Source: Asticcacaulis sp. MM231
GTDB taxonomy: Bacteria > Pseudomonadota > Alphaproteobacteria > Caulobacterales > Caulobacteraceae
NCBI RefSeq assembly: GCF_964186625.1
Contig: NZ_OZ075108.1
Location: 2,634,501-2,698,500, forward strand
DNA length: 64,000 bases
Direction: 5' to 3'
In this document: piece by piece, positions 36,136-45,682 of the stretch
Layout of the letters: each line of letters begins with the position of its first letter
Position numbering within the stretch: the stretch's first letter is position 1
Notes under the pieces: generated by a model
The model's database searches: none
What the model saw: the letters and a program-made list of their open reading frames with translations, nothing else
Told to the model about the DNA's origin: nothing
Translations under genes and position numbers: made by a program

Positions 36136-37743
36136 ATGACGACCGACGCGAATGTGCCTGCCGCCGCCCTCACCTTGCGCCAGAAAATCGCCCGCTTCGC
36201 CCATGCCCTGTGGAATGCCGATGACAAGACCCTGCGCTGGGTGCTCGGCGTACTGATCGTCATTCTAGCGGTGTTCAACTTCGCCCGCGATATCAACAAT
36301 CCCAATCGCGCCTTCTGGGATGAATCCTATTATCTGACCTCGACCCAGCGCTACGAAGAAGGCAAGGCGCAATACGCCTCGCATCCGCCGCTTGGTTTCA
36401 TGTTCATGGATGCCGGCGTCAAGGTCGGCTATATGTTGGGCGTCAATACGGACGTCAACACCCACGCGCTCGGCGATCTGAAGAAGATCGATTCGCGCGT
36501 CGTGCCCAAGGCTTACAACTTCACACCGATCCGGATGCCTTCGGCGCTGTTCGCCGTTTTGAGTGCCTTGCTCTTTTACCTCATAATTCTGCGGCTCAAT
36601 GGTGAAGCGTTCGAGGCCTTTGTCTTCTCGCTGCTGTTCGTCTTCGAGAACGCCTACATCGTCCATTTCCGCGCCGCCCATCTCGATTCCTACCAGTTCA
36701 CCTTCACCCTCGGCTCGATCCTGGTGTGGCTGCATACCTTCGGCAAGGAACCGAAACGGCCGCTCCTGATGTACGGCCTGTTCGGTCTGCTGTGCGGACT
36801 GTCGTTCATGGTCAAGGTCAATTCGCTGGTCATGCTGGCGCTTGGCGCCTTAAGCCTGATCCGAGCTGTCTGGATCGACCGTTCGCGCCAAAACTGGCTG
36901 TGTCAGATCGGTAATGGCGCCGCCATCGCCGGGGCCTTCGTGGCCGTGGTCGTCACCGTCTTCACCCTGCATGTCGTCTTCAATCCCAACCTGCCCAATT
37001 CGACCACCAAGGCCGGCCAACGCGACCTGCGCGCCATGGGCCAGACCTACAAGGATTACCTGGCCGATAAACGCGGTCTGTCACCCGCCGTGGTCTGGGA
37101 TGCTACCGCCGGCTATTATAAATACATGAAGTACGACTTCACCGGAGAGGTGAAAACCGAACCCAACGGCTCGCAGCCGGCGCTTTGGCCCTTCATGGCC
37201 AAGGCGATCAGCTACCGCTGGGACTTCGACGGCAAGCGCACCGCCTACACCCATATGGTCGGCAATCCGGTGGACTGGGGCTTAGGTATTGTCGGTATCG
37301 TCGGCGCCTGCGTACTGGTTTTGCGCCGGCGTTTCGACAAGGAAGCCGCGCAGGTTTCGCAGGATTACGATCGCCTCGAAGCCCTGCTCGCCATGTACAT
37401 GATCTTCTGGACCTTCCACATCTATCTCGGCATCCACCGGGTCATGTACATTTATCACTATTTCATCGGGCTCTCGTTGAGCTTCTTCCTGGTGGCGCTT
37501 AGCTTCAAGATTGCTGCGCGGCAGATCCCGCTGATCGAGAAGCATCGCTTCACCATTCTATGCACGATCAGCGTGGCCATCGCCGGCAGTTATCTCTTCT
37601 ATGCACCTCTGACCTATCACCACTACCTCACGCGCAAACAGTGCGAGTGGCGCAATATTCCGGTGACGCTGATCGTCTGCCAGCCGTCCAGGAAAAAGCC
37701 GGCGCCGTTACCGACGCCGGCTGTCTCAGCCCGGTCTCTCTAG
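36136..37743 (+). CDS. PMT-family membrane glycosyltransferase
   Basis: 535 residues from ATG 36136 (36115 is an alternative). A GT39/ArnT-like polytopic enzyme: the catalytic acidic residues lie in FWDESYYLTS in the first periplasmic loop, followed by ASHPPLGFMF, the PMT HPPL-type motif. About 11 hydrophobic helices follow, with the characteristic FHIYLGIHRVMYIYHYF near the end. These enzymes move sugars from a polyprenyl phosphate to proteins or lipids at the periplasmic face. The acceptor cannot be read. The gene's 3' end carries a terminator hairpin for the convergent dioxygenase gene. Confidence 0.83.
   Translation: MTTDANVPAAALTLRQKIARFAHALWNADDKTLRWVLGVLIVILAVFNFARDINNPNRAFWDESYYLTSTQRYEEGKAQYASHPPLGFMFMDAGVKVGYMLGVNTDVNTHALGDLKKIDSRVVPKAYNFTPIRMPSALFAVLSALLFYLIILRLNGEAFEAFVFSLLFVFENAYIVHFRAAHLDSYQFTFTLGSILVWLHTFGKEPKRPLLMYGLFGLLCGLSFMVKVNSLVMLALGALSLIRAVWIDRSRQNWLCQIGNGAAIAGAFVAVVVTVFTLHVVFNPNLPNSTTKAGQRDLRAMGQTYKDYLADKRGLSPAVVWDATAGYYKYMKYDFTGEVKTEPNGSQPALWPFMAKAISYRWDFDGKRTAYTHMVGNPVDWGLGIVGIVGACVLVLRRRFDKEAAQVSQDYDRLEALLAMYMIFWTFHIYLGIHRVMYIYHYFIGLSLSFFLVALSFKIAARQIPLIEKHRFTILCTISVAIAGSYLFYAPLTYHHYLTRKQCEWRNIPVTLIVCQPSRKKPAPLPTPAVSARSL
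37697..37722 (-). terminator. Terminator of the intradiol dioxygenase gene
   Basis: On the minus strand: stem AGCCGGCG and CGCCGGCT (arms 37715-37722 and 37697-37704) followed by TTTTTCC. It lies 24 bases after the dioxygenase stop codon and inside the last codons of the convergent glycosyltransferase gene. Confidence 0.7.
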
Positions 37744-37745
37744 GC

Positions 37746-38672
37746 CTAGATTGCGACGCCGAGATCAATAGTGGCGGTATAGCCGGCGGTGATGCTGCCT
37801 GTCGGGGTGATGGTTGAGGCGACCAGTTGCGCGGCGGTATCGTCACCAAAAACATTGTCGCTGGCGAAGGTTATGGCGTTTAGATTGGCTATACTGGCAC
37901 TGTAACCGCTGGCCGCCGCGTAGAAGGTGGTGGCGAACGCGCGATCAAGCGCGAATTGCGTCGTCTGGATCTTATTGGTGTAGGCGGTGGCGGTGGCCAG
38001 ACTCGAATAAACCTCGATATGGATGTGCGGCATCCGACCGGAATAACACCCTGGCACGATGGTAGTGAAGGTGATGTAACCGTCCGAATCGGTCACCTGA
38101 ACGCCGCGCAGATAATTCTGATTGGTGACGGTATAGAGCGAATACTTGCCATCGAGCGTGCAGTGCCAAAGATAGATGGCATATCCCGCCAAGGGTGTGC
38201 AGCCAAGGCTGGTATTGACCAGACGGATGGTCAGTGTCAGTTCAACGCCTGAAGCCGTGCCCGAATAGCTGCCGATGCTGGTGCGGATATCACTACGCAC
38301 GATACCGCTCTGGGTCAGCACATTGACGATCGAACCAGAGGCCGAGTTGGAGCCGTCCCCCGGATAGGGACCGGCGGTTTCTTCCGGCAGTTCGGTGCAG
38401 GAGCCCGTAGCTGAGGCGGAGGAGGTTGACGACGAACTGCTGCTCGATGACGAGGAAGACGATGACGAACTGCTGGAGGACGATGAGCTTGAGACGCTGA
38501 CAGAGGTGCCGCCGGAACCGCCGCCCCCGCAGGCCGCCAGTGCGCTGGTCGAAAGCGCCGAGGCGCCAAGAAACCATATGGCCTTGCGGCGTGACGGCAT
38601 GGCGGAAACGATGAAGTCTTCGAGACTACCCTCATCTTTGTGAGCAGGTTGGTTCGTTTGATGATCAGACAT
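37746..38672 (-). CDS. Secreted intradiol ring-cleavage dioxygenase with poly-Ser linker
   Basis: 308 residues. GGGGAG lies 6 bases before the ATG at 38672. A twin-Arg-type segment (SRRKAIWFLGASALS) ends in the lipobox LAAC, then GGGG and a tract of more than 20 Ser form a flexible linker. The catalytic domain resembles protocatechuate/catechol dioxygenases: LPEETAGPYPGDG, IYLWHCTLDGKYSLY with the Tyr and His region, and SGRMPHIHIEVY with the two His ligands of Fe(III). It would cleave catechols outside the cytoplasm. It is probably a Tat-exported lipoprotein, an inference from the signal. Confidence 0.85.
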   Translation of the reverse strand: MSDHQTNQPAHKDEGSLEDFIVSAMPSRRKAIWFLGASALSTSALAACGGGGSGGTSVSVSSSSSSSSSSSSSSSSSSSSSSTSSASATGSCTELPEETAGPYPGDGSNSASGSIVNVLTQSGIVRSDIRTSIGSYSGTASGVELTLTIRLVNTSLGCTPLAGYAIYLWHCTLDGKYSLYTVTNQNYLRGVQVTDSDGYITFTTIVPGCYSGRMPHIHIEVYSSLATATAYTNKIQTTQFALDRAFATTFYAAASGYSASIANLNAITFASDNVFGDDTAAQLVASTITPTGSITAGYTATIDLGVAI

Positions 38673-38793
38673 AATGTACTCCCCGGTGTATGGCTAAGAC
38701 AACAGCGATACGCAGGGATTACGGCAAATGTTCAGATCGGTTTATGTCACCCTTGAAAGCATTCCAGCAAACACAATTTCGAAAGACGAGGCC

Positions 38794-39777
38794 TTAACTC
38801 TTCGTCGGCAGGTCGATATCAGAGATCATCCGCTCACCGCCGAAGCGCGACAACTGCACCACCACGTCGATCAGAGACGAGGCATAGCTCAGGGTTTCCA
38901 GCCGGGTCAGTTGCGTACCCGATTGCATCACCATCAGGGCGATCTGTTCCAGCGCGCCCTTGGGCGTATTGGCGTGCACCGTGGTGAACGAACCCGGGTG
39001 GCCGGTATTGATGGCGCGCAGGAAGGTGACCGCCTCCTCGCCGCGAATTTCGCCGACGATGATACGGTCTGGGCGCAGGCGCAGACTAGCCTGCAGCAGG
39101 TCATTGATGGTGACGCGCGCCTCGCCCATGTCGCCTTTCACCGCCACCAGACGCAGCGCATTGGCGTGATTGTCGGCGATTTCCGGCGTATCCTCGACCA
39201 GGATAATGCGTTCATGCGGCGGAATCGTCTTGAGCATGGCGTTGAGGAAGGTGGTCTTGCCGGATGACGTGCCACCGGAGATCAGGATCGTCTTGCGCGC
39301 CAGCACGGCCTCTTTCAGGAAGGCGACCGGGTTCTTGCGAGCATAGGCGAGATCATCGCGCTGAACCTGGCCGCCGATATCAGGAATAGGGCCACGTTCA
39401 TAGGCTTCGAGCGACAAGTCAACCATACGGTGACGACGTATGGCAAGCGCCCAGTGCTTCGCCGCCGGCGGTCCAACCAATTGCACGCGCTCGCCGCTCG
39501 GCAGGCTTGCCGCCAGCAGCGGATTTTCGCGGTTGATGCCCTGGTGCGCCACGCGGGCGATTTGCGCCGCCAGACGGCTGAGCAGGACGTCATCGACCTC
39601 CGGCAGTTCGATACGCTGCATATGCGCTTGGCCGGAGACCTCGATCCATATCTCGCCCGGCTGGTTGACGAGGATTTCGGTGATCTCATCGCGTTCCAGA
39701 AACGGCAGGAACGGACGCAGATAGGTGCGTAAGTACACCCCATCCAGAGCCACAACGCTATTGTCTGGAGCGACCAT
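38794..39777 (-). CDS. virB11: Type IV secretion ATPase VirB11
   Basis: 327 residues from the ATG at 39777. Hexameric secretion ATPase: N-terminal domain, then Walker A LISGGTSSGKTTFL, the Asp box VEDTPEI, Walker B DRIIVGEIRGEEA, and the His box AINTGHPGSFTTVHANT. It drives pilus assembly and substrate transfer at the inner membrane with VirB4. Last gene of the virB operon, 8 bases after virB10. The next gene on this strand is the dioxygenase, 121 bases on, with its own ribosome-binding site. Confidence 0.93.
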   Translation of the reverse strand: MVAPDNSVVALDGVYLRTYLRPFLPFLERDEITEILVNQPGEIWIEVSGQAHMQRIELPEVDDVLLSRLAAQIARVAHQGINRENPLLAASLPSGERVQLVGPPAAKHWALAIRRHRMVDLSLEAYERGPIPDIGGQVQRDDLAYARKNPVAFLKEAVLARKTILISGGTSSGKTTFLNAMLKTIPPHERIILVEDTPEIADNHANALRLVAVKGDMGEARVTINDLLQASLRLRPDRIIVGEIRGEEAVTFLRAINTGHPGSFTTVHANTPKGALEQIALMVMQSGTQLTRLETLSYASSLIDVVVQLSRFGGERMISDIDLPTKS

Positions 39778-39784
39778 GCTATCC

Positions 39785-40882
39785 CTACTGATTGAAATCA
39801 AGGTCGCGCGCGGCGAAAACCTGAATCGGCGCGCCTTGCGGCACCTTGATCGTCGGCGGGATCTTGATGTCGTTGGACAGCGCCTCGCCCATAACGCCGG
39901 AGGCATCTTTCGAGGTGCCGATGACAATGGTCGAGGAACTTTTGCCGCTCAGGGCGCCGGACACGCCGTTGACGACCGACAATAGCATGGCCGAGCCGAA
40001 GCGCTTGGCGAAGTGGGTATCGACCTTGCCGGTCATGCCCGCCTGACCAAGGTCATCGGTCGCCGGCGACGCCAGTTGCACCGACAGGCCGTCGGGCCGG
40101 ATCAGGCGGTTCCAGATGATGAAGGCGCGCGTTTCGCCGCTGGTCAGGCCACTCTTGTATTGCCCGATCAGACGCGAACCGCGCGGAATGAGGATCGCCG
40201 TGCCGTCGAAACTGCGGATATCGCGCGAAACGATAGCGCGGGTATAGCCCGGCAGGTCGGAATTGATGGCGGTTTCCAGCACAGCCGGGATGACGGCGCC
40301 TTGCGGCACAACCTTAGATGGATCGCCGATTTTCCAGGCGCGCTGCGACACCTCCGAGGTTTGCGCCGCCAGGAACTGGTCATTGGCATTGCCCGCCGGC
40401 TTGGCCGCCAGCGCGGCCTGAGCCTGCGCCGCCTGTTGTCCAGCCGGATTGCTGTTGTCGATGATCAGGGCCGGCGATCGCACACTGTTGTCCGGCGCAG
40501 GCGCCGCCACAGGTTGCTGCAGCGGTTGCGCCGGCTGCGGCATTAGGAAGGATTGCGGCGGCGGTTCGACCGGGTTCAGCGAGGGATCGACCGGCGGCAG
40601 AGTTGATGGCTGCGACTGCGGCGTTGCGATTTGCTGGGTTGGCTGTGGCGCGGGACGTGGTGGCTGCTGGCCGATACCGAACCAGGTGATGGCGCCCAGC
40701 CCTAGAACACCAAGAACACCGAGCATCATGACGGCACTGTCGCCCATGCCGGACGAACGCGCGACCTGCGGCAGGGCCTGCGTATTGGCGGCGTCGAGCT
40801 CATCAGCGTCGATCTTGAGGCGCGGATCGTCGCCTTGCGGCAAACGACGACGCAGGGTCGAATCTTTAGCTTCGGGCATCAC
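39785..40882 (-). CDS. virB10: Type IV secretion core protein VirB10
   Basis: 365 residues. A short cytoplasmic part, one membrane helix (SAVMMLGVLGVLGLGAITWF, about residues 49-68), a Pro/Gln-rich periplasmic linker, and a C-terminal TrbI/VirB10 beta-barrel domain (VVPQGAVIPAVLETAINSDL, then DIRSFDGTAILIPRGSRLIG and AFIIWNRLIRPDG). It spans both membranes and opens the outer-membrane pore. The start codon overlaps the virB9 stop (ATGATG with TGA). Confidence 0.92.
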   Translation of the reverse strand: MMPEAKDSTLRRRLPQGDDPRLKIDADELDAANTQALPQVARSSGMGDSAVMMLGVLGVLGLGAITWFGIGQQPPRPAPQPTQQIATPQSQPSTLPPVDPSLNPVEPPPQSFLMPQPAQPLQQPVAAPAPDNSVRSPALIIDNSNPAGQQAAQAQAALAAKPAGNANDQFLAAQTSEVSQRAWKIGDPSKVVPQGAVIPAVLETAINSDLPGYTRAIVSRDIRSFDGTAILIPRGSRLIGQYKSGLTSGETRAFIIWNRLIRPDGLSVQLASPATDDLGQAGMTGKVDTHFAKRFGSAMLLSVVNGVSGALSGKSSSTIVIGTSKDASGVMGEALSNDIKIPPTIKVPQGAPIQVFAARDLDFNQ

Positions 40883-41670
40883 TTTATGCTTCCTTGGCTC
40901 TTGGAACGGGGCTTGGGCGACAGCGTGTCCAGCCCCTGCACCACATAGGTATCGTTATAAAGCACGGTCTTGAGATCGCCACGGCGCAACACAAAGCCGC
41001 GTGCCACCTGTTCGATGACGAAATAATCACCGCGCGAGGCATAGTTGACGAGGCTTTCGGTATTATCCGGATTGAGCGCATAGACAGCCGGTACGCTGAC
41101 GCCGGCGGCCCATTTCATATAGGTCGAGGTACCGTCATCAAACACGCGGATCGGCACCAGTGTTACGTCGCCCGAATAGGTATAGGCGGCGTTGCGCTTT
41201 TCCGGAACCGGCAGGAAGGCGTTAGGATCGACAGGCCCCGACGGCGCATTGGCCTCCGGCTTGGCTGGCGCCGGCGGATAACGAAACCGCAGTTCATAGG
41301 ATATGCGGCCACGGGTACAGTCAGAGGCACTGGCCGTGCGCAGCTCGAAATTATAACTGCGCTTGTCGCTGACCACCGTCATATTGGTATGCCCGCTGCC
41401 AGCCGTCGCCTTCACGAACAGGAGATTGCCGCGCTTGTTCGGCATCACCTGCCAGCCGGCAGAATCGCCGACGCCGACATTCTCGACGTGCTCATCCGAA
41501 GCAAAACTGATCATGGTCTGGAAATTGACGCAGCCTTCCAGACGCACCACGGCCGCCGGATCATAGTCAATCGTCTGCAAGCGGGAATCGGCTTCGTAGC
41601 CTTGCGCAAAGCTTAACTGCGGCAGGGCAAGCAACAGGCTGACAGCCAATGAAATACGGGTCTTAGTCAT
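40879..41670 (-). CDS. virB9: Type IV secretion outer-membrane complex protein VirB9
   Basis: 263 residues with a signal peptide (LLLALPQLSFAQ). The N-terminal domain (DPAAVVRLEGCVNFQTMISF) and the C-terminal VirB10-binding domain (YTYSGDVTLVPIRVFDDGT, TYMKWA, then GFVLRRGDLKTVLYND) are both present. It forms the outer-membrane ring with VirB10 and normally VirB7. No VirB7-like lipoprotein is seen here. It overlaps virB6 upstream by 4 bases and virB10 downstream. Confidence 0.9.
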   Translation of the reverse strand: MTKTRISLAVSLLLALPQLSFAQGYEADSRLQTIDYDPAAVVRLEGCVNFQTMISFASDEHVENVGVGDSAGWQVMPNKRGNLLFVKATAGSGHTNMTVVSDKRSYNFELRTASASDCTRGRISYELRFRYPPAPAKPEANAPSGPVDPNAFLPVPEKRNAAYTYSGDVTLVPIRVFDDGTSTYMKWAAGVSVPAVYALNPDNTESLVNYASRGDYFVIEQVARGFVLRRGDLKTVLYNDTYVVQGLDTLSPKPRSKSQGSIK

Positions 41671-42950
41671 GAAATCGGTCCCTTAGGGACATTTGGGGGG
41701 ACATTAGGCGTGACAGGAGCTGCGCCGGATGGCTGCATATTGGGCATGGTCTGAGCATTGCGGAATTGCTGGCCCAGCCCCTGAACGCGGCTGAACCGGT
41801 CAGCGCTACCCTGACGTCCTTGCTGATCATAAAGCCCGAGCGTCTCGGTGCGGCTGACCGTGCCGGTGGCGGCACCGGCCGCCACATCGGCGCTGCGGGT
41901 GATGGCGGAAATCATCGGCTCGGTGCGGGCATAGGATGCGTCCCCGCGCGCGCCCTGCCCGCCACCGGTTTGCCACATGGCGGACTGACTGCCTGGCGAC
42001 ACCATGGGCACCTGCCCGCCCGGGATATCGGTAGCCGGTTTTTCGCGTAAGGCCGCCTGCCAGTCGCGCACCAGCGAGGCCGCAACCCAGATCAGCGTAA
42101 ACAGGAATCCGCAATAGATCAGCGCCCCCATGAACAGAATGACCATGGGCTGCACCGCCCTGACCGCACCCAAGGGATCATTGCTGATGCTCTCGATCAG
42201 CGGCACCAACAACATCAGCGCCGCCGTACCACCCAGCACGACCAGCATGGGCGATAGGGCGAACACCACCGTGGTGCGCAGCCAGCCATTGAACAGGCCA
42301 CGCGTCTGCGGAAACAGCGCAAAGACGATAAAGATCGGCCCCAGAATAAGCAAAAGATACAGCACCAGCCGCGTCAGGATCAGCACGCCGAGCGTCGAAA
42401 CCAGCAGGAACAGGCCCGATAGCCAGAACAGGGTCACCGGCATGGATTGCGGCAGCACCAGCACAGGCTGCGCCGTTGTGGTCATCACATTACCAGCATT
42501 GGCGGTATAGGCAGGATCAAGACGCCGGGCGATATCGGCGAAACGCACGAACAGCCCGTCCAGAGACTGGGCGAAATTCATCACCGCGCTGCCCTTTTGC
42601 CCCAGAAGCGCCGCCGCCACCTCGTCAGGGCCATTCATCATCAGCCCGTAAAAGACGGCGTGATAGGCCGGCCAGAACGACACGAAGGTCAGCACGAGCA
42701 CCATGGTCATGATGCGCGGGCTCATCATGGTCAGGGTCAGCCGCGTGCGGCCGGTCATAAAGCCGATGCCGATCAAAGCGACATAAATGCTGAGCAGCAC
42801 GAAAAGTGCCGAGCCAAAGGCGCCACCCGCACCAAACAGACGGTCATAGCCGGTCTGGACTGCCGCATTGATCTGGCAGTCCATGGCCTGAAGCGACCCC
42901 GAAACCGAGGTCTCACCGACCAGATTGATGGCGGGGCAATAACCGGCCAT
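41667..42950 (-). CDS. virB6: Type IV secretion inner-membrane protein VirB6
   Basis: 427 residues from the ATG at 42950, which overlaps the virB4 stop (ATGA). TrbL/VirB6 family: about six hydrophobic helices, the central motif LFPQTRGLFNGWLRTTVVFAL, and a long hydrophilic C-terminal tail rich in Gly, Pro and Gln. It forms part of the inner-membrane channel. The tail, about 120 residues, is of the length seen in many Alphaproteobacteria. Confidence 0.88.
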   Translation of the reverse strand: MAGYCPAINLVGETSVSGSLQAMDCQINAAVQTGYDRLFGAGGAFGSALFVLLSIYVALIGIGFMTGRTRLTLTMMSPRIMTMVLVLTFVSFWPAYHAVFYGLMMNGPDEVAAALLGQKGSAVMNFAQSLDGLFVRFADIARRLDPAYTANAGNVMTTTAQPVLVLPQSMPVTLFWLSGLFLLVSTLGVLILTRLVLYLLLILGPIFIVFALFPQTRGLFNGWLRTTVVFALSPMLVVLGGTAALMLLVPLIESISNDPLGAVRAVQPMVILFMGALIYCGFLFTLIWVAASLVRDWQAALREKPATDIPGGQVPMVSPGSQSAMWQTGGGQGARGDASYARTEPMISAITRSADVAAGAATGTVSRTETLGLYDQQGRQGSADRFSRVQGLGQQFRNAQTMPNMQPSGAAPVTPNVPPNVPKGPIS

Positions 42951-45376
42951 TACAGCCTCCTGGTCTGGCTTGGGACGCTGCCCGGATAGGGCTGGCCAAG
43001 CAGATGCGGCCACCAGTCAGCCGGCGCATCGCCATACTGGGCGCGCAGTTCATCAAGCTGACGCACGCTCGATTCACGCCCGGAAAGGACGGTCAGGATA
43101 TCGGGCATCGATCCCAGATCAAGGCGCGCCACAACCGAATGGTTGCCGTGCTTGATCAGGAAGACGCGTGACGAGGCCGGCAAGGCGCGGATCAAGTCGA
43201 GTTCATGCAGGGTCAGGCCGAAACCAACGCAATAGTCCTCCTCCTGCGCACGCGGATTGGGCATGAAGATCTGCGTCGCTGCCTGTTCGATGATCGCCGA
43301 CGAAATGCGGCTGTCGAGCGCATCGCGCGCGCTTTGCGTGCCAAAGCCCAGGATGGCGTTGCGCTTGCGCAGCGTTTTCATCCAGTTGCGGATGGCGGCG
43401 GCGAACACCTCGTCATCGAGCGCCTTCCAGCCCTCGTCGATGATGATAAGCGTCGGTGTGCCGTCCAGACGTTCCTCAACGCGCTGGAACAGATACATCA
43501 TGCAAGGCGTGCGCAGGATCGGCTCATTGAGCAGCAGGGTCATGTCGAACCCAAGCGTGCGGGTCTCCATGTCCAGTTCGTCCTCGGCATTATCGAACAG
43601 CCAGGCGTGTTCGCCCTCACCAACCCATGGATTGAGACGGGCGGCAAGATCGCCGTGTGTCGGCCGACGCACGCCGCCCAGCAATTCGCGGAAGAAGCGC
43701 AGGCGGCGATATCGCGGTTCCTGATCGAAATTGGCGTCGACCGCTTCAGAGATGATCGCCTCTTCCTCCGAATTGAGCGGCAGATCCGGACGCACGATCA
43801 GTTGTGCGATCAGCGAGCGCAGGAAGGCGCGATTGCCGGCATTATCTGGCAGTTGCAGCGGATTGAAGCCGGTCGGCTCACCGGGGCGCAAGGTGGCGTA
43901 GTGGCCGCCGATGCCGCGGATGAAGATTTCGGCGCCGCGGTCCTTGTCGAACAGCACGGTGCGCGGCTTGAACTTCTGCGATTGCGCCGCCAGGAAGTTG
44001 AGCACCACCGTCTTGCCGGAACCCGATGGCCCGATGACGGTGAAATTGCCGAGATCGGCCTTGTGAAAATTGAAATAATAAGGCGTGCCAGACGACGTCT
44101 CGAAGATGCAGACCGCCTGCCCCCAGTGGTTGCCCTCCGGCTGGCCGATCGGAAACCCGTGCAGGCTGGCGAAGGACGAATAGGCGCCTGTGCTGATCAG
44201 CGCCTTGCGGGCGATATAGGCCTCATTGCCGGGGAACTGCGCCCAGAAGGCCGGTTCCAGATTGACATCCTCACGCACCGCCACGGCGCCGAGATCAGCC
44301 AGGGCGGCGAGAGATTGCGCCACCGCCGGATCGAGTTGAGCCATCGACTTGGCGCGCACCAGCAGGCTCATGTGATGTTCGCCCAGCCCCATGGCGCCGG
44401 TCGAGAGGTCATCCTTGGCCGACATCAGCCCCTGCCGCAGGCTCATCGCCTCTTCGTCGGCGGCCCGCATGCGGCGCAGAGCCAGGTTGATGCGTTCTAG
44501 CCCGATCTGACGATCGACGAAGCCGAAGCTCTCGGTCAGCACCATCTCGAACGGCAGGCGCAGGATGGCGTCGCACATGCCCGGCGTGGCGTGCGGCGGA
44601 TAGTCCTTCAGCGACATGATGGCGGCGAAATCCTTGCCATTGCCAAGGCTCGACTGCTCCATCGCTTCCAGCCCGAAGCTGACGCGGCGATAGGGGATAT
44701 ATTGGCCAAGATCGGTGGCCGGACGCAAAACCGGACGCATCTCGCCGTTATAGATGGCCGACAGAAGCTCAAGCGGCTCCGAACAGCGGCCATTGGCGGT
44801 TTCGTAACCGCTCAAAATGCGTGGACCATAGGCCTGCAAAGCCGCCAACAGCGCTTCGCTCGCGCCCTGCAGCTCCTTGTGGTCGCGCGCCAGACCCGCT
44901 GCCTGACTGTTTTCGCCCATGCCACGGCCGAACATATCGGCCAGCCTTTCGGCGAAACCGACCTTGCCCTTGGGGTTGCGGCGGACCACGGTGATGAACA
45001 GGTCATTGACGAACAACTGGCGTGACGACAGCTTGTCCTGCCAGCGCTGCTGGATCAGATTGCACACCGGATCATCAAAGGTCGAGTCCAGCCCCACACT
45101 GACGCGACGGCGGATAATGTGGTGATAGAGCACGAAGCGCGACGAACCGATGGCGCGCAGGGCGGCGGCGCGTATGATCTGGCGGTGGTTGACCTCTTCG
45201 GTATCAGCCGTCTCGAAGGCGAACCCTTCAAGATAGATAGACTGCATCAGCGAACCGTCACGCATCACGATGGTGCGGTCATCGAGGAGGCGGTCATAGG
45301 GCAGACGGTCGCCGACACGCTTTTCCGTGGCGAACCAGCTTGCGAAACCCTTCAAAGTTTTTGGACCGTCGACCAT
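42950..45376 (-). CDS. virB4: Type IV secretion ATPase VirB4
   Basis: 808 residues, the normal size. N-terminal VirB3/VirB4 interaction region, then Walker A in VIGPSGSGKTVVLNF, Walker B LIIIDEGWKALDD, and the later motif GFGTQSARDALDSRISSAI. It supplies energy for pilus assembly. The stop overlaps the virB6 start. It begins 21 bases after virB3. Confidence 0.94.
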   Translation of the reverse strand: MVDGPKTLKGFASWFATEKRVGDRLPYDRLLDDRTIVMRDGSLMQSIYLEGFAFETADTEEVNHRQIIRAAALRAIGSSRFVLYHHIIRRRVSVGLDSTFDDPVCNLIQQRWQDKLSSRQLFVNDLFITVVRRNPKGKVGFAERLADMFGRGMGENSQAAGLARDHKELQGASEALLAALQAYGPRILSGYETANGRCSEPLELLSAIYNGEMRPVLRPATDLGQYIPYRRVSFGLEAMEQSSLGNGKDFAAIMSLKDYPPHATPGMCDAILRLPFEMVLTESFGFVDRQIGLERINLALRRMRAADEEAMSLRQGLMSAKDDLSTGAMGLGEHHMSLLVRAKSMAQLDPAVAQSLAALADLGAVAVREDVNLEPAFWAQFPGNEAYIARKALISTGAYSSFASLHGFPIGQPEGNHWGQAVCIFETSSGTPYYFNFHKADLGNFTVIGPSGSGKTVVLNFLAAQSQKFKPRTVLFDKDRGAEIFIRGIGGHYATLRPGEPTGFNPLQLPDNAGNRAFLRSLIAQLIVRPDLPLNSEEEAIISEAVDANFDQEPRYRRLRFFRELLGGVRRPTHGDLAARLNPWVGEGEHAWLFDNAEDELDMETRTLGFDMTLLLNEPILRTPCMMYLFQRVEERLDGTPTLIIIDEGWKALDDEVFAAAIRNWMKTLRKRNAILGFGTQSARDALDSRISSAIIEQAATQIFMPNPRAQEEDYCVGFGLTLHELDLIRALPASSRVFLIKHGNHSVVARLDLGSMPDILTVLSGRESSVRQLDELRAQYGDAPADWWPHLLGQPYPGSVPSQTRRL

Positions 45377-45397
45377 CGTTCGTTATGTTCTCTGGCT

Positions 45398-45682
45398 TTA
45401 AGGAAGATACGAATTGCAGCGCCAGCGGCGCCAGTTACGAATACGGGTGCAGCGCTGCACCTTGGTCATCCACAGATCGAAAACGCGCGGCTCCCGCAGA
45501 CAGGCCAGATACCCGATGGCGTGAACGATAAGCGCCACGCCAAACGCCCAGAAGGAGCGCGTGATCAGGAAAACCTCGGTTGTCACCACGGCATTGATGA
45601 TGAAAAAGCTGTAGGTCACGCCCGCAAACATCTGGGGCTGGGTCAGCGCCTTGAAGACCGGCGATTTGATCAGGTCAGACAT
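45398..45682 (-). CDS. virB3: Type IV secretion protein VirB3
   Basis: 94 residues from the ATG at 45682 (MSDLIKSPVFKALTQPQMFA), the start sharing one base with the virB2 stop (TAATG). Two helices (YSFFIINAVVTTEVFLITRS and AFGVALIVHAIGYLACL) and the family's RVFDLWMTK are visible. It works with VirB4 in pilin handling. Confidence 0.88.
   Translation of the reverse strand: MSDLIKSPVFKALTQPQMFAGVTYSFFIINAVVTTEVFLITRSFWAFGVALIVHAIGYLACLREPRVFDLWMTKVQRCTRIRNWRRWRCNSYLP

Noticed and set aside
38398..38480. Simple-sequence or CRISPR-like repeat in the dioxygenase gene
   Set aside because: It is mixed Ser codons encoding a linker, without fixed-length repeats and spacers.
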